From JBKEDF01 sp047975325 (GTDB lineage Bacteria; Pseudomonadota; Alphaproteobacteria; Rhodobacterales; Rhodobacteraceae), in assembly GCA_047975325.1 (NCBI GenBank), contig JBKEDF010000056.1:1-64000 (forward strand): DNA of 64,000 nt. Direction: 5' to 3'. The notes beneath the pieces were generated by a model. It searched no databases and was not told where the DNA came from. It saw only the letters and a program-made list of their open reading frames with translations. Both the position numbers and the translations under genes were made by a program. Below, piece after piece: positions 7,049 to 16,804 of the stretch. Each line of letters starts with the position of its first letter. Within the stretch, counting starts at the first letter, position 1.

Positions 7049-8755
7049 ATGGTTAGTACGAACAAGATCCTGACAGTATCCTATGGCACGTTTTCCTGTA
7101 CGCTGGAAGGCTTCGACGATCCGTTCAACACTATGAAGGCCATCGCAGAATATTTTCGCGATCTTGCGGCGGATGACCGTTTTTTCGGGGCCGAACCACC
7201 CCAGCCGGATACCGCGATGCTCCACCGTATTGCCGAACGGGAGGTGAATCGCAGGGTTGAGGCGCGGGTTGAAGACAATCACGTCGTACTGCGCGCGGAC
7301 GAAAATTCGCAACGGTTGTCAGGCGGCCGGGCAGAACCACATACCAGCCTTGTTGCCACAACCCTCGCAGTCCCGGATCTGCTGGATGAGGAGGTCGTGG
7401 AAACATCCCAGATCACGGAAAGCGTTGCTGCCAAACTGGCACGCATCCGTCAGGCCGTCTCCGACTCCCGCACGGAAGTAACGCCTGCGGCTACTCGCAC
7501 CCCGCACCAATCGCAAAACGCGCTGGAACCTGACAAACCGACGGAACCGGAACAATCCGTGGAAGATGGCCCTGCGGAACAAACGGAACGTATAGCCGAG
7601 GAAGATGCAGACAAGCTTGCCGCCGAAGCTGCCGCTGAGATCGCCCGAATTGCGGCCGCGGAAGATACTTTTGCTTTCGACATGGGGGCGGTAAAGCCAA
7701 GTGGCGCGCAGCCCATCGGGCCTGATCCGCAGGTTGAGGAAGAAATACCCAAGGCCCTTCCCGAAGGATCAACAAATGGGGCGGACATGCCCCCGGTTTC
7801 ATCGGCAGAACAGACAGTTGAGGGAGACGATACCCCACAGGCCGGGCTGCCGCCTTCCCCGGAACATGACCTATCCGCCGATCATGAGGATACCGAGTCT
7901 GAATTGCCCCGTTCAAATGAGCCGGTTTCAATCATCGCCAAGGCACAAAATGCACGGGCGCGCATTGTCCGGGTCCGGCGCAACGATAATGGCACTGCGC
8001 GGCCCGTACCACTTCCTTCTGGTCCGGAAATGCAACCCGAAACAGATCTGCAAAAATTGCCAGTCATGCCGACCCGTCCGGTCCAACCGCGCAGACCACA
8101 TCTGGACAGACCCGTACAAGAGGATGCAGAAGCATCCGTCAAGAGGTTGATTGAACAAACGAATTCGGAAATGTCAGGGTCAGAAAACCGTCGACGCCTT
8201 TCCGCAATCGCACATGTCAAAGCTGCCGTGGTTGCAACACTGGCCGATCGGCGCCGCAATAAAACCGGGGGGCGCGAGGATGATGCCGCGGGTCCCTATA
8301 GGGATGATTTGCATCAGGCCATAGGGGTATCACCTGAAGACGGCGGAAAGAAAGATCATGCAACCCCGCTTTTGCTGGGCGCTGCACAGAGGATTGCCAC
8401 ACCTTTGTCCGATAGCCCGAAGGACGCCGCCGCAGAACAGATTGCGCCCAACCTTCCTGTCGGCGGCTTTGCCCTGTTTGTGGAAAGGCTGGGGGCAGAT
8501 AAGTTGCCCGAACTGGTGGAAGCCGCAGCAGCCTACAAGATTTTCATTGAAGAACAGGATTATGTTACACGGCGTGGGCTGTTGAAGCAGATTGTCGCCC
8601 TTCGTCCTGAATGGAAAGACAACCGCCAGGATCAGATTGAGGCCTTTGGCAATCTCCTGCGTGAGGGTACATTCCTGAAAACGGGCCGCGGGCAGTTTAC
8701 ATTGAAGCCGGGTTCGATCCTATTGAAAAGGGCGCGTCAAATATCCATTTTATAA
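7049..8755 (+). CDS. Conserved Rhodobacteraceae protein of unknown function, disordered centre
   Basis: The 568-residue protein has two ordered ends joined by a long low-complexity centre. The N-terminal block (about residues 5-75) begins KILTVSYGTFSCTLEGFDD and contains AEYFRDLAADDRFFGAEPP; I recall this block as recurrent in Rhodobacteraceae proteins. Residues about 90-440 are rich in Glu, Asp, Pro and Ala, acidic and probably unstructured. The last 110 residues (GGFALFVERLGADKLPELV onward) look helical, ending in a basic tail. No catalytic motif is recognisable. The ATG at 7049 was preferred over 7016 because the conserved block starts a few residues later and GAAGAAGCGAG precedes it. It is divergent from thiN with a 100-base spacer. 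Confidence 0.8.
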   Translation: MVSTNKILTVSYGTFSCTLEGFDDPFNTMKAIAEYFRDLAADDRFFGAEPPQPDTAMLHRIAEREVNRRVEARVEDNHVVLRADENSQRLSGGRAEPHTSLVATTLAVPDLLDEEVVETSQITESVAAKLARIRQAVSDSRTEVTPAATRTPHQSQNALEPDKPTEPEQSVEDGPAEQTERIAEEDADKLAAEAAAEIARIAAAEDTFAFDMGAVKPSGAQPIGPDPQVEEEIPKALPEGSTNGADMPPVSSAEQTVEGDDTPQAGLPPSPEHDLSADHEDTESELPRSNEPVSIIAKAQNARARIVRVRRNDNGTARPVPLPSGPEMQPETDLQKLPVMPTRPVQPRRPHLDRPVQEDAEASVKRLIEQTNSEMSGSENRRRLSAIAHVKAAVVATLADRRRNKTGGREDDAAGPYRDDLHQAIGVSPEDGGKKDHATPLLLGAAQRIATPLSDSPKDAAAEQIAPNLPVGGFALFVERLGADKLPELVEAAAAYKIFIEEQDYVTRRGLLKQIVALRPEWKDNRQDQIEAFGNLLREGTFLKTGRGQFTLKPGSILLKRARQISIL

Positions 8756-8828
8756 TTTTAAAATAAGGCATTATAAACGATTTTTAAGAAATAAGATGTA
8801 TGGAAATGCGAATAAGGGCATGGCCTGT

Positions 8829-9632
8829 TCAGCCCTTTTTCGTCGAATTATGACGTCGTTTGATCAAGGGTGCATGCAACCTGGGGCCGGTTGCAAAAAT
8901 GCCCGGGCTGCGGGGATCCCGCGTCTTGTTGAAACGCAGTGGCTGCCCGTGCCCGTCGCTGACCACGGCGCCTGCCCTTTCCGCGATCAGACTGCCCGCA
9001 GCAACATCCCATTCCCAAACCGGATGCAGGGTCATCATCCCGTCAAAACGTCCTTCCGCCACCAGACAGAGGCGATAGGCCAGTGAGGGACGAAAAGCGC
9101 GCCGCAGATCGGGCACTCCGTCAGGCCAGAATTCGGGCCGAAAGCTGGATTTAGCAGCCAGAAATTCCGCCCCTGCCATATCCGCCCGGCTGCTGGCATG
9201 AATTTCGCGACCATTGCAATAAGCGCCGCTTTCCGCCTGTGCCGTATAAAGCCTGTCGCGTGCAGGCAGAAAGACCGCACCGGCGGTCACTTGCCCTGCC
9301 CTGGCAAGTGCCACGCTTACGGCAAAGCTGTCCTGTCCCTCAATGAAGGCACGGGTGCCGTCAATCGGATCGACAATGAAACACCGTTCGGATTTGAGCC
9401 GGTCCGAATCATCAGGTGTTTCTTCCGAAAGCCAGCCATAGTCAGGGCGTGCCCTGCGCAAAGATCGGGCCAGCGTGGCGTTCACGGCCAGATCGGCCTC
9501 GGTCACGGGACCCGCACCATCCTCCTTTTCCCAGCTCTGCGGGTTCCGGCGCCAGAATCCAAGCGCAACTTGCCCGGCGCTGTGTACAGCCTCGATCAGC
9601 AAGGCAAGATCCGGATCTTCACTCTCCGGCAA
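8829..9632 (-). CDS. Inositol monophosphatase family protein, CysQ-like 3'(2'),5'-bisphosphate nucleotidase
   Basis: The 267-residue enzyme belongs to the metal-dependent, lithium-sensitive phosphatase fold. Visible metal ligands are GPVTEADLAVN (41-51), WLSEE (E70/E71), VDPIDGTRAF (D88, D91) and the C-terminal WEWDVAAGSL. The GPxTxAD start and FIEGQDSF after the DPIDGT motif resemble CysQ, which removes 3'-phosphoadenosine 5'-phosphate left by sulfate assimilation, more than inositol phosphatases. Substrate assignment remains an inference. Its ATG overlaps the pmbA stop by 14 bases, so the two are co-translated. A second paralogue of the fold is at 43355-44143. Confidence 0.85.
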   Translation of the reverse strand: MPESEDPDLALLIEAVHSAGQVALGFWRRNPQSWEKEDGAGPVTEADLAVNATLARSLRRARPDYGWLSEETPDDSDRLKSERCFIVDPIDGTRAFIEGQDSFAVSVALARAGQVTAGAVFLPARDRLYTAQAESGAYCNGREIHASSRADMAGAEFLAAKSSFRPEFWPDGVPDLRRAFRPSLAYRLCLVAEGRFDGMMTLHPVWEWDVAAGSLIAERAGAVVSDGHGQPLRFNKTRDPRSPGIFATGPRLHAPLIKRRHNSTKKG

Positions 9633-10962
9633 TGGTCATTCCTTCGACCCGCAGTGACGGCACACGCGTCGAAAGATGCGCGCGTGCATCATTGGCAGGT
9701 TCGATCCGGCGCAGCATATCCCGCAAATTCCCCGCGATAGTACATTCATTCACTGCAAAGGCGATTTCACCGTTTTCAACCCAGAAACCGGAGGCCCCGC
9801 GTGAATAATCCCCTGTGGTCGGATTGATGGTGGAGCCGATCAGACTGGTAACCAACAACCCCGTTCCCATTTCCGCAATCAACTCATCACGGCTTTTGCA
9901 CCCTGGTGTCAGGTCAATGTTGGATATGGCAGGCGCAGGTGGCGCGGTGGTTCCGCGTGAGGCAGACCCCGTAGGCGCCATGCCCAGCTTGCGCGATGTG
10001 GCCAGATCCAGCGTCCAGCCCTTCAGCACCCCTGCCTCAACGATTACCCTTCGTGCGGTTGGCAGCCCTTCTGCATCAAAGGGGCGGGAGCCGGAGATCC
10101 GCGGGCGCAACGGATCTTCGATGACCGACAACCCAGAGGGCAGAACTTCCCTGTCAAGCGCATCACGTAACCACCCCGAACCACGGGCAATAACCGCACC
10201 ATTCACCGCGCTCAACAGATGCCCGATCAGGGAGGATGCAATGCGTTCATCATAAAGAACCGGGAATGCACCGGTACGCGGTTTGCGGGCCCCCACCCGT
10301 GCAAGGGCGCGTTCGGCGGCCAGCGCCCCGGTATCCACAGGGTTGGGCAGATCGGCGGCATGAATGCGTGCTTCGGCAGCCCAGTCACGTTCCATCGCCG
10401 CACCCTTTCCGGTAAAGGCAACCGCGGAAAAGGATCGGGAACTGCGCGCATACCCCCCCGAAAAACCATTGCTTGCCGCAAGGTGCAGGCGACGGCGGGA
10501 ATGGCTGGCCGAGGCTTCAACCTGCGTGATCCCCTTGGCCGCCAGTGCCGCAGTTTCCACCGCGCGGGCATCCTCCTCCAGCTCCGCCGCGCCCGGATCG
10601 GTATCTGGATCGGATAGATCAAGTGCTGCCACATCCCAATCCCGCGCCAGTTGATCGGGATGGGCAAGGCCGGCATGAGGATCCTCGGGGGCCTCGCGGG
10701 CCATGGCAACGGCTCGTTCGGCCATGGCCGCGATTGTCCGTTCGGACTGGTCAGAGGCGGCAACGCAGGCTTGCCTCTGCCCGATCAGCACACGGAGACC
10801 AAGGTCAAGCCCCTCCGCCCGCTCCGCCTGTTCCAGACGACCCTGGCGGATATCGATCGAAACCGCCCGGCCATCAACCACGAGTGCATCGGCGGAATCG
10901 GCCCCGGCCTTTCGGGCGGCGGCAAGCAGTGCCTCTGTAAGATGGGCAAGCGATAGGGTCAT
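9619..10962 (-). CDS. pmbA: TldD/PmbA family metalloprotease-like protein
   Basis: The 447-residue length and sequence match PmbA (TldE), partner of TldD in a heterodimeric metalloprotease that processes peptides such as microcin B17 and degrades the CcdA antitoxin in E. coli. Recognisable segments are AGADSADALVVDGRAVSID at the start, FPVLYDERIASSLIGHLL in the middle, and the C-terminal GDYSRGASGFWVENGEIA. PmbA lacks the HExxxH zinc site of TldD and none is seen here. No tldD lies nearby. It is the first gene of a leftward pair with the CysQ-like phosphatase. Confidence 0.92.
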   Translation of the reverse strand: MTLSLAHLTEALLAAARKAGADSADALVVDGRAVSIDIRQGRLEQAERAEGLDLGLRVLIGQRQACVAASDQSERTIAAMAERAVAMAREAPEDPHAGLAHPDQLARDWDVAALDLSDPDTDPGAAELEEDARAVETAALAAKGITQVEASASHSRRRLHLAASNGFSGGYARSSRSFSAVAFTGKGAAMERDWAAEARIHAADLPNPVDTGALAAERALARVGARKPRTGAFPVLYDERIASSLIGHLLSAVNGAVIARGSGWLRDALDREVLPSGLSVIEDPLRPRISGSRPFDAEGLPTARRVIVEAGVLKGWTLDLATSRKLGMAPTGSASRGTTAPPAPAISNIDLTPGCKSRDELIAEMGTGLLVTSLIGSTINPTTGDYSRGASGFWVENGEIAFAVNECTIAGNLRDMLRRIEPANDARAHLSTRVPSLRVEGMTIAGE

Positions 10963-11056
10963 GTGGTTCTCCTGCAGGTCAGCACAGGAGGTAGTCGTTC
11001 CCTATCGCCACCGCAAGCAGCAAGGTGTCAAACCCCGCCGATCCAGCCGCGGCCTG

Positions 11057-12598
11057 TCACGGCCCCATCGGGATCAGCATATCATTGGCATACATCCCGT
11101 CAGCTTTCCATTCGATGGTGCTGACAAGGGTATCCGGCTCATCACCCGGACGGGCGAAGATCGCGCTCATCATGCCGAATCCCGCGACGGCCTCCTGATC
11201 GATCAGCCCCATTTCCAGAAGCGTGCCCATAAGCGCATCCGCCCCGGTCAGGGACAGGTTGAGCACCCCGATCGGCATCGGCAGGAAATCCCCCAGGACC
11301 TTGGGCTGACTATTGTCGAAGGTGACGTTGCCATCGCCCAAAAGTTCCGCACCCGCCGCAGTCACCTGCAACGCGTTAAGATCGACCTGATCTATTTCGA
11401 TCGGGGCCTCCTTGCCTTCAAAGGTTTCGGGGTCGAACATATTCATGATCGGACGCAGCTTACCCGTGACATCCAGAACCACGGTCATCGGTTCACGTGG
11501 CAGTTTGGACAGCGGATCGAACATGCGCCAGATCGTATCCGAAAGGGTCAGACCCTTCTGCCAGGTGTTCATGGTGAAATCCTGCGCTTCTTCACCAGGC
11601 GCAAGGGGTATGCGCAAATCTATCCCGGCCTCATCATAGCTGACCTTCAGTTCCGGCAGCGGAATTCCCCCCATCTCAGGCACCCGCAGCCCCGTGACAG
11701 AGGTGGATAGCGCCTGCGCCTCTACCAGGTAATTGAGTTTTCCCAGGCTAAACGCGATATTGAACCGCCCCCCCATCGTAGAACCTGTCATGCTGGTTTC
11801 CACATCATCCGGGGTAATGAAGGTGGCGCTGATTTCCCCACCCTCGTAGTTGAGCGTGGTATCAACGCTGCCGCCTTCCTGAAAAAAGACCAGCGGGTCG
11901 GTATTTTCGGTCATTACACTGCCGGGAAGGACATATTTCGTCATCCCGGTCAGACCGGTCAGCTTGCTGTCGAATTCGAAGCTCTTCATCTCATCATCAT
12001 TCGGCGTGCCGCTTCCACCGAACGTAAAGGACTGCATGGCCACGGTAACATCCAGATTGATGTTATCCCCCGGTACCAGATCATAGCGGAAATCAATTGC
12101 CTCCACGCGCCCGTCAAGGACTACGTCCATCGGCGATTCACCATCCGTCAGGTCCCGGACTGCGAAAGCCGCGCTTTCGGCCAGAAAGGCATAGTTCATC
12201 GCCTCGGGTGTGCCGGAGGCGGTCAGTTCATCCCCTGTCAGGGTGACAATGATCCGCGCGGTGGAGGGTTGTTCGGCCATATCCTTTGAAATGACCATCA
12301 TTTCGTAATCGTCGGCTATATCGACCGATACCGTACCGTCACCCTGTTCGACCAGAACCACCTGTGGGATCGTCCCGGTGATCTCGGTCGTCCCGTCAGT
12401 TGCGGAAAAGGCAAGATCGCGCAGTGTCATTGTTGCACCGTCGCGAACAACCTCAGCCGGTTCGAAATGGTAGCCCATCCGTCCCCCCAGATCCTGCCAG
12501 TTCTGCCAGACCTGATCTGCCGTCACATCGGCAAGGACAGGTGTGGCGATCAAGGAAAGGACAAACGCCATTCGAGGCGCGGAAATCAGACATGTCAT
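11057..12598 (-). CDS. DUF2125 family exported protein
   Basis: The 513-residue product starts with a clear signal peptide (MTCLISAPRMAFVLSLIATP, cleavage after VLA at about residue 24), so it is periplasmic or surface exposed. The body is rich in beta-type segments and Asp/Gly/Thr, with repeated motifs such as YDLVPGDNINLDVTVAMQS, and resembles DUF2125 proteins of alphaproteobacteria, whose function is unknown. The ATG at 12598 was chosen over the longer frame (to 12694) because the signal peptide begins there and AGGA lies about 10 bases upstream. It is divergent from the SDR gene. Confidence 0.75.
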   Translation of the reverse strand: MTCLISAPRMAFVLSLIATPVLADVTADQVWQNWQDLGGRMGYHFEPAEVVRDGATMTLRDLAFSATDGTTEITGTIPQVVLVEQGDGTVSVDIADDYEMMVISKDMAEQPSTARIIVTLTGDELTASGTPEAMNYAFLAESAAFAVRDLTDGESPMDVVLDGRVEAIDFRYDLVPGDNINLDVTVAMQSFTFGGSGTPNDDEMKSFEFDSKLTGLTGMTKYVLPGSVMTENTDPLVFFQEGGSVDTTLNYEGGEISATFITPDDVETSMTGSTMGGRFNIAFSLGKLNYLVEAQALSTSVTGLRVPEMGGIPLPELKVSYDEAGIDLRIPLAPGEEAQDFTMNTWQKGLTLSDTIWRMFDPLSKLPREPMTVVLDVTGKLRPIMNMFDPETFEGKEAPIEIDQVDLNALQVTAAGAELLGDGNVTFDNSQPKVLGDFLPMPIGVLNLSLTGADALMGTLLEMGLIDQEAVAGFGMMSAIFARPGDEPDTLVSTIEWKADGMYANDMLIPMGP

Positions 12599-12687
12599 CG
12601 TAATCGGTTCCTTGGCATATGCGGTTTCGGTGACACCATCGACCGGGGATGGCCCATGGTCAAGCCTGACCAGCCCGTCAAGCAGTC

Positions 12688-12731
12688 TTGCCAAATCCCG
12701 CCGCCCGGCGATAGCAATGCAAAAACATTGC
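12688..12731 (+). promoter_or_regulatory. Candidate promoter and operator-like inverted repeat for the SDR gene
   Basis: TTGCCA (12688-12693) and TAGCAA (12712-12717) are spaced 18 bases apart. Overlapping the -10 box and the expected start site, GCAATG (12714-12719) and CATTGC (12726-12731) form a perfect inverted repeat with a 6-base loop. That arrangement would suit a repressor. Confidence 0.35.
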
Positions 12732-12744
12732 CTGGAGGTTGTCC

Positions 12745-13494
12745 ATGCAGGGCAGAATCGTAGCCATTACCGGGGCGAGCCGGGGTATCGGGGCCGCAGC
12801 GGCGCGGGTTTTCGCAAATGCGGGCGCGCGGGTGGCATTGCTGGCCCGTTCGGAAAGGGAAATTGCGGGGATTGCCGCCGAAATCGGTTCCGATCAGGCC
12901 ATGGCCCTGCCCTGTGACGTCGCCCGTGCAGATCAGGTTTCTGATGCGCTGACGCGTATTTGCGAAACCTGGGGGCGGCTTGATGTGCTGATCAACAATG
13001 CCGGGGTGATCGACCCGATCGCACGGCTTTCCGAGGCCCTGCCAGAGGATTGGGGCCGCGCAATCGATATTAATCTCAAGGGTGTTTTTCATGGTATGCG
13101 CGCCGCCATTCCCATAATGCGCACCCAGGGTGGCGGGACCATCATCACAATTTCATCCGGTGCAGCGAGCAACCCCCTGGAGGGTTGGAGCGCCTATTGT
13201 TCGGCCAAGGCCGGAGCTGCGATGCTGACCCGGGCAGCCCATCTGGAAGAGGCCGGGAACGGATTGCGGATCATGGGGCTTTCGCCGGGGACGGTGGCAA
13301 CGGACATGCAGGTCAGGATCAAGGCCAGCGGCATCAACCGGGTAAGCCAGCTTGACCCCGCGGTCCATATCCCCGCCGATTGGCCGGCGCGGGCGCTTTT
13401 ATGGATGTGCGGCCCTGCCGCGGATGAATGGCTTGGTCAGGAAATATCGCTTCGGGATGAAGCAATTCGCCGCAAGGCCGGACTGATCGCATAG
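12745..13494 (+). CDS. Short-chain dehydrogenase/reductase
   Basis: This 249-residue classical SDR carries the nucleotide-binding TGASRGIG at residues 8-15, NNAG near 87, a serine in ITISSGAAS and the catalytic YCSAK (Tyr/Lys pair) near 151. LSPGTVATDM follows, as expected for the substrate loop. The ATG at 12745 is preceded by GGAGG at 12734-12738. The family oxidises or reduces alcohols and ketones with NAD(P), and the substrate cannot be assigned. It is convergent with thiQ and is not obviously part of the thiamine unit. Confidence 0.9.
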   Translation: MQGRIVAITGASRGIGAAAARVFANAGARVALLARSEREIAGIAAEIGSDQAMALPCDVARADQVSDALTRICETWGRLDVLINNAGVIDPIARLSEALPEDWGRAIDINLKGVFHGMRAAIPIMRTQGGGTIITISSGAASNPLEGWSAYCSAKAGAAMLTRAAHLEEAGNGLRIMGLSPGTVATDMQVRIKASGINRVSQLDPAVHIPADWPARALLWMCGPAADEWLGQEISLRDEAIRRKAGLIA

Positions 13495-13540
13495 CAACCT
13501 TCGAATACGCATGGGCGGCAAGACCCGGCGGCGGCCCCGT

Positions 13541-14266
13541 TCAAGGTGTTGATCCCGGGGGCCGTCCGCCCGGGGTGCCAAGATAGGCTTCCAACGCGGG
13601 CGGAGGATCATCCAGCAATGACCCGGTTGCCACGGGTGTTGCAGCGGTGCCATCGGCCACAAGGCATGTTTGCGGCGCGAATCTGCGCGCATCGGCGGGA
13701 TCATGGGTAACCATCAGAACCGTAGTCCCCGCCTGTATCGCAATTTCCCCGACCAGGGCCAGCATCTCCGCCTTCAAGGCCGGGCCAAGCGCCGCAAAAG
13801 GTTCATCCAGCAAAAGAACGGGCCGGTCCCGCAAAAGGGTGCGGGCCAGTGCCGCGCGGCTTTGCTGCCCGCCTGACAGTTCGGATGGACGGCGTGTGGC
13901 CATCCCCGCCAAACCAACCCGGACCAGCGCCCCTTCCACACGAGCATGATCCGACGCGGTCAGGCGGAGGGAAGGATCAATACCAAGCCCGACATTCTGT
14001 GCCAAAGTGAGATGTGGAAAAAGGTTCTGATCCTGAAAAAGCGTGGTAATCGGACGTTTTCCCGGGGCCTTGCGGGTAATGTCCTGCCCGGCCCAGAGGG
14101 TGCGACCGGCAAATGGCGCGAAGAAACCGCCGATTACCGATAGCAATGTGGATTTTCCTGCCCCCGAAGGGCCGATTATCGCGATTCGCGCCCCCGGCGG
14201 AATTGACCAACTGGCGGTCAGGCGAAACCCGCCCTGACGAATATCCAGACCGTCAAGATTGAGCAT
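13541..14266 (-). CDS. thiQ: Thiamine ABC transporter ATP-binding protein
   Basis: The 241-residue ATPase powers the thiamine/thiamine-phosphate importer. It has Walker A GPSGAGKST, a Q-loop (TTLFQDQNLFPHL), the signature LSGGQQSRAALARTLL and Walker B VLLLDEPFAALG, ending in the His-switch MVTHD. The ATG at 14266 was chosen: it overlaps the thiP stop by 14 bases and gives the usual MLxLxxL N-terminus, whereas the longer frame to 14305 adds residues antisense to nothing conserved. It is the last gene of thiBPQ, under the TPP riboswitch at 16805-16893. Confidence 0.95.
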   Translation of the reverse strand: MLNLDGLDIRQGGFRLTASWSIPPGARIAIIGPSGAGKSTLLSVIGGFFAPFAGRTLWAGQDITRKAPGKRPITTLFQDQNLFPHLTLAQNVGLGIDPSLRLTASDHARVEGALVRVGLAGMATRRPSELSGGQQSRAALARTLLRDRPVLLLDEPFAALGPALKAEMLALVGEIAIQAGTTVLMVTHDPADARRFAPQTCLVADGTAATPVATGSLLDDPPPALEAYLGTPGGRPPGSTP

Positions 14267-15794
14267 GCCGTCGCCCCAGATCTTCGAAAAGCCAGAAAAG
14301 CGCAAAGCTCAACCCCACCAGCAGCAAGGCGGCGGAGGCTGCGGTCTCCAGCCGGTAGGATCCCATCAGCTGCTTTACCAATAATGGCAGGGTTGGTTCC
14401 TGTTCTGCCGCGAAAAGTGTGATCACCCCGAGATCCCCCATTGAAAAAGCTGCCGAAAGTCCTGCGGCAAAGCCCAGGGGCCGCGCCATCCGGGGTAATA
14501 TAACCCAGCGCAGACGGGCATACCCCCCCATTGCAAGCGATTGGGCAAGCCGGGCATAGTCGGTCTCCAGTGCTTCCACCCCCGGTGCAAGGATACGAAA
14601 GGCGAAGGGAAGCGACAGCAATGCATTGACCAGAACGGTTACCGGCAATGCCAGATCGGACGGCCGGATCAGCGGCTGCAGGATCAGGAAAAAACCGGTT
14701 CCGAGAACCAGCGCCGAGGCCGCCAGTGGCAGGGATGCCGCCAGTGAAAGCCAGCTACGCCCGCCCTTCGCCCAGGCCAGCGCCAGTACCAGCGCGGCCG
14801 TGACCGTCAGGGCTGTACTGCCCAGGGCCACCAGAACGGAACGCGTCGCCGCGGCCCAAACTGAAACGGGCAGGCCCGCCAACCCCGGAAGGCCCCGCAT
14901 CACCACGGCGATCAACGGCAAGGCCACAAAAGTGGTCATCAGGATCAGCGCCAACATATCAAGCCATCTTGCAAGGCCCGGCGGCCCTTCCGGCCCACCC
15001 CGCACATCAAGCCCTGCCCCAAAGGTCGTGGGCAGCGCCAAGCGGCTTGCAAGCAGGAAGGCCATGGCACAAAGACCGAATTGTACCAGCGCCAGCCGGG
15101 CCGCGGCGATCAGATCGAAATCAAGCCGCAGCGCCTGATAAATTGCCAGTTCCACCGTTGTGGCACGCGGTCCGCCCCCAAGCGTCAGCGCAACGGCAAA
15201 GCTTGTCAGGCAGATCGTGAAGACCACCAGCCCCGCCCCCGGCAGAACCCTGCGCAGCATCGGGATTTCGATATGGCGCCGGATATCACGGGATGAAAAA
15301 CCCAGCGAGGCCGCAAGACGGAACCGTTCCGCCGGAATCGCCTGCCAACCCTGCAGCACGATCCGCACCACAAGCGGCAGGTTGAAAAAGACATGCGCCA
15401 GAATCACGCCCGGGATCCCATAGATGGAAATGGCTGAAATCCCCAGAAACCCCAATCCCTGATTGACCCAGCCGGCACGGCCAAACACCGTGACCAGCCC
15501 TAAAACGGCAACGATAACCGGTAAAAGGAAAGGCGCCCCCAAAAGCGTTATCATCGCCTCGCGGCCCCGAAAACGGCGCCGGGCAAGGGCGCGGGCAACC
15601 GGCACGGCGAGAACCATCGAAAGCCCCGCCGAAAGTGCCGCTTGCCAAAGCGTGAAGCGCAGCGCCGCCAGATCGGACGGCGACAGGGAAAATCCCCCAA
15701 GCCGCAACCCGAGCGCGCCAAGCGGGGCCAGCAGCAGCACAAGGATCGTGACGGCCAGCCCCGCCGCGATCAGCGAGACAGCGCGGCCTGCCAT
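14253..15794 (-). CDS. thiP: Thiamine ABC transporter permease
   Basis: The 513-residue inner-membrane permease is a fused duplicate with about twelve helices. Each half ends with an EAA-type cytoplasmic loop: ERFRLAASLGFSSRDIRRH in the first and DYARLAQSLAMGGYARLRW in the second. These loops dock on ThiQ. It overlaps thiB by 25 bases and thiQ by 14, showing tight translational coupling. Length and fused two-domain architecture match ThiP, as distinct from unfused Fe3+ or sulfate permeases. Confidence 0.95.
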   Translation of the reverse strand: MAGRAVSLIAAGLAVTILVLLLAPLGALGLRLGGFSLSPSDLAALRFTLWQAALSAGLSMVLAVPVARALARRRFRGREAMITLLGAPFLLPVIVAVLGLVTVFGRAGWVNQGLGFLGISAISIYGIPGVILAHVFFNLPLVVRIVLQGWQAIPAERFRLAASLGFSSRDIRRHIEIPMLRRVLPGAGLVVFTICLTSFAVALTLGGGPRATTVELAIYQALRLDFDLIAAARLALVQFGLCAMAFLLASRLALPTTFGAGLDVRGGPEGPPGLARWLDMLALILMTTFVALPLIAVVMRGLPGLAGLPVSVWAAATRSVLVALGSTALTVTAALVLALAWAKGGRSWLSLAASLPLAASALVLGTGFFLILQPLIRPSDLALPVTVLVNALLSLPFAFRILAPGVEALETDYARLAQSLAMGGYARLRWVILPRMARPLGFAAGLSAAFSMGDLGVITLFAAEQEPTLPLLVKQLMGSYRLETAASAALLLVGLSFALFWLFEDLGRRHAQS

Positions 15795-16756
15795 TCGGCC
15801 AATGCCTCATCGCGGATGGTGGCAGCTTCCTCACTGGAAAACAGCAGGGATTTTTCAGGCCGGGCCAACGTTTCGTAACCTTCCGGCAGTCCCTTTCCGG
15901 ACAGATGGGCAGGATACATCCAGTTGGTCAGCGGAATGACCGATTGAAAGGCCTCGGTTTCCATGAAGGCAAGGAATTGATCGGCCAGTTCCGGTTGCGG
16001 TGCGGCAGCCAGTTTTCCGACCAGTTCCACCTGCATGTAATGCCCTTCGGCAAAAATGGCCGCAGCTTTGCTGTCGTCCTTTTCGGCAATCAGGTGATAG
16101 GCCGGGGAGGTGGTATAGGACAGCGCCATATCCACCTCTCCGGCCGTGAACATGCCATAGGCTTCCGACCAACTGGGGGTAATGGTCAGGATATTGTCGG
16201 AAAGCGCCGCCCAGATTTCCTCCGCGCGGGGACCATAGGCGGCCTTTACCCACATCAGCAGGCTCAGCCCCGGGGTGGAGGAACGCGGATCCTGAATGAC
16301 GATCTTCAGATCGGATGCGGCAAGTGCCTCGAAACTATCGGGCGGTTCGGGCAATATTGCCTTGTCATAGACAAAGGCCAGCCAACTCCAGTCGAAAGGC
16401 CGGAAAAGCGGGTCCTCGAAGGGAACCGGCAGATCACTTTGTGATGGACGGCCATGCGGCGCGAACAATCCGGACTCCCTTGCGGCCGAAGTCAGGTTGG
16501 TATCGAGCCCGAGGACGAGCGAGGCTTCCGAACGTGCCCCTTCAAGTTTGAGCCGCGCAACAAGGGCCGCCCCATCACCTGCCCCGACAAAGCGCAGATC
16601 GCAGTTGCATTCGGCCTCGAAGGCGGTTTCCCAGGCCGGGCCGGGCCCCCATTCGGATGTAATACTGTCATAGGTCAACACGGTCAGCACGGGCGTTTCA
16701 GCCGCTGCCATTGTGGCAGTGACCGCGAAACCCAGCGCGAGGAACGGATGTTTCAT
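15770..16756 (-). CDS. thiB: Thiamine/TPP periplasmic binding protein
   Basis: The 328-residue protein has an N-terminal signal peptide (MKHPFLALGFAVTATMAAAE). The mature chain begins PVLTVLTYDSITSEWGPGP, the typical ThiB opening in the type II periplasmic binding fold. GLDTNL, LPVPFEDPLFRPFDWSWLAF and DPRSSTPGLSLLMW are further family segments lining the thiamine site. It is the first gene after the TPP riboswitch and binds thiamine and its phosphates for ThiPQ. The ATG is followed directly by the signal peptide, so the start is secure. Confidence 0.96.
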   Translation of the reverse strand: MKHPFLALGFAVTATMAAAETPVLTVLTYDSITSEWGPGPAWETAFEAECNCDLRFVGAGDGAALVARLKLEGARSEASLVLGLDTNLTSAARESGLFAPHGRPSQSDLPVPFEDPLFRPFDWSWLAFVYDKAILPEPPDSFEALAASDLKIVIQDPRSSTPGLSLLMWVKAAYGPRAEEIWAALSDNILTITPSWSEAYGMFTAGEVDMALSYTTSPAYHLIAEKDDSKAAAIFAEGHYMQVELVGKLAAAPQPELADQFLAFMETEAFQSVIPLTNWMYPAHLSGKGLPEGYETLARPEKSLLFSSEEAATIRDEALAEWQAALSR

Positions 16757-16804
16757 GTCATCTCTCCATCTGCGACGGGCGGAGTCGGGATGGATAGACC
16801 ATTC

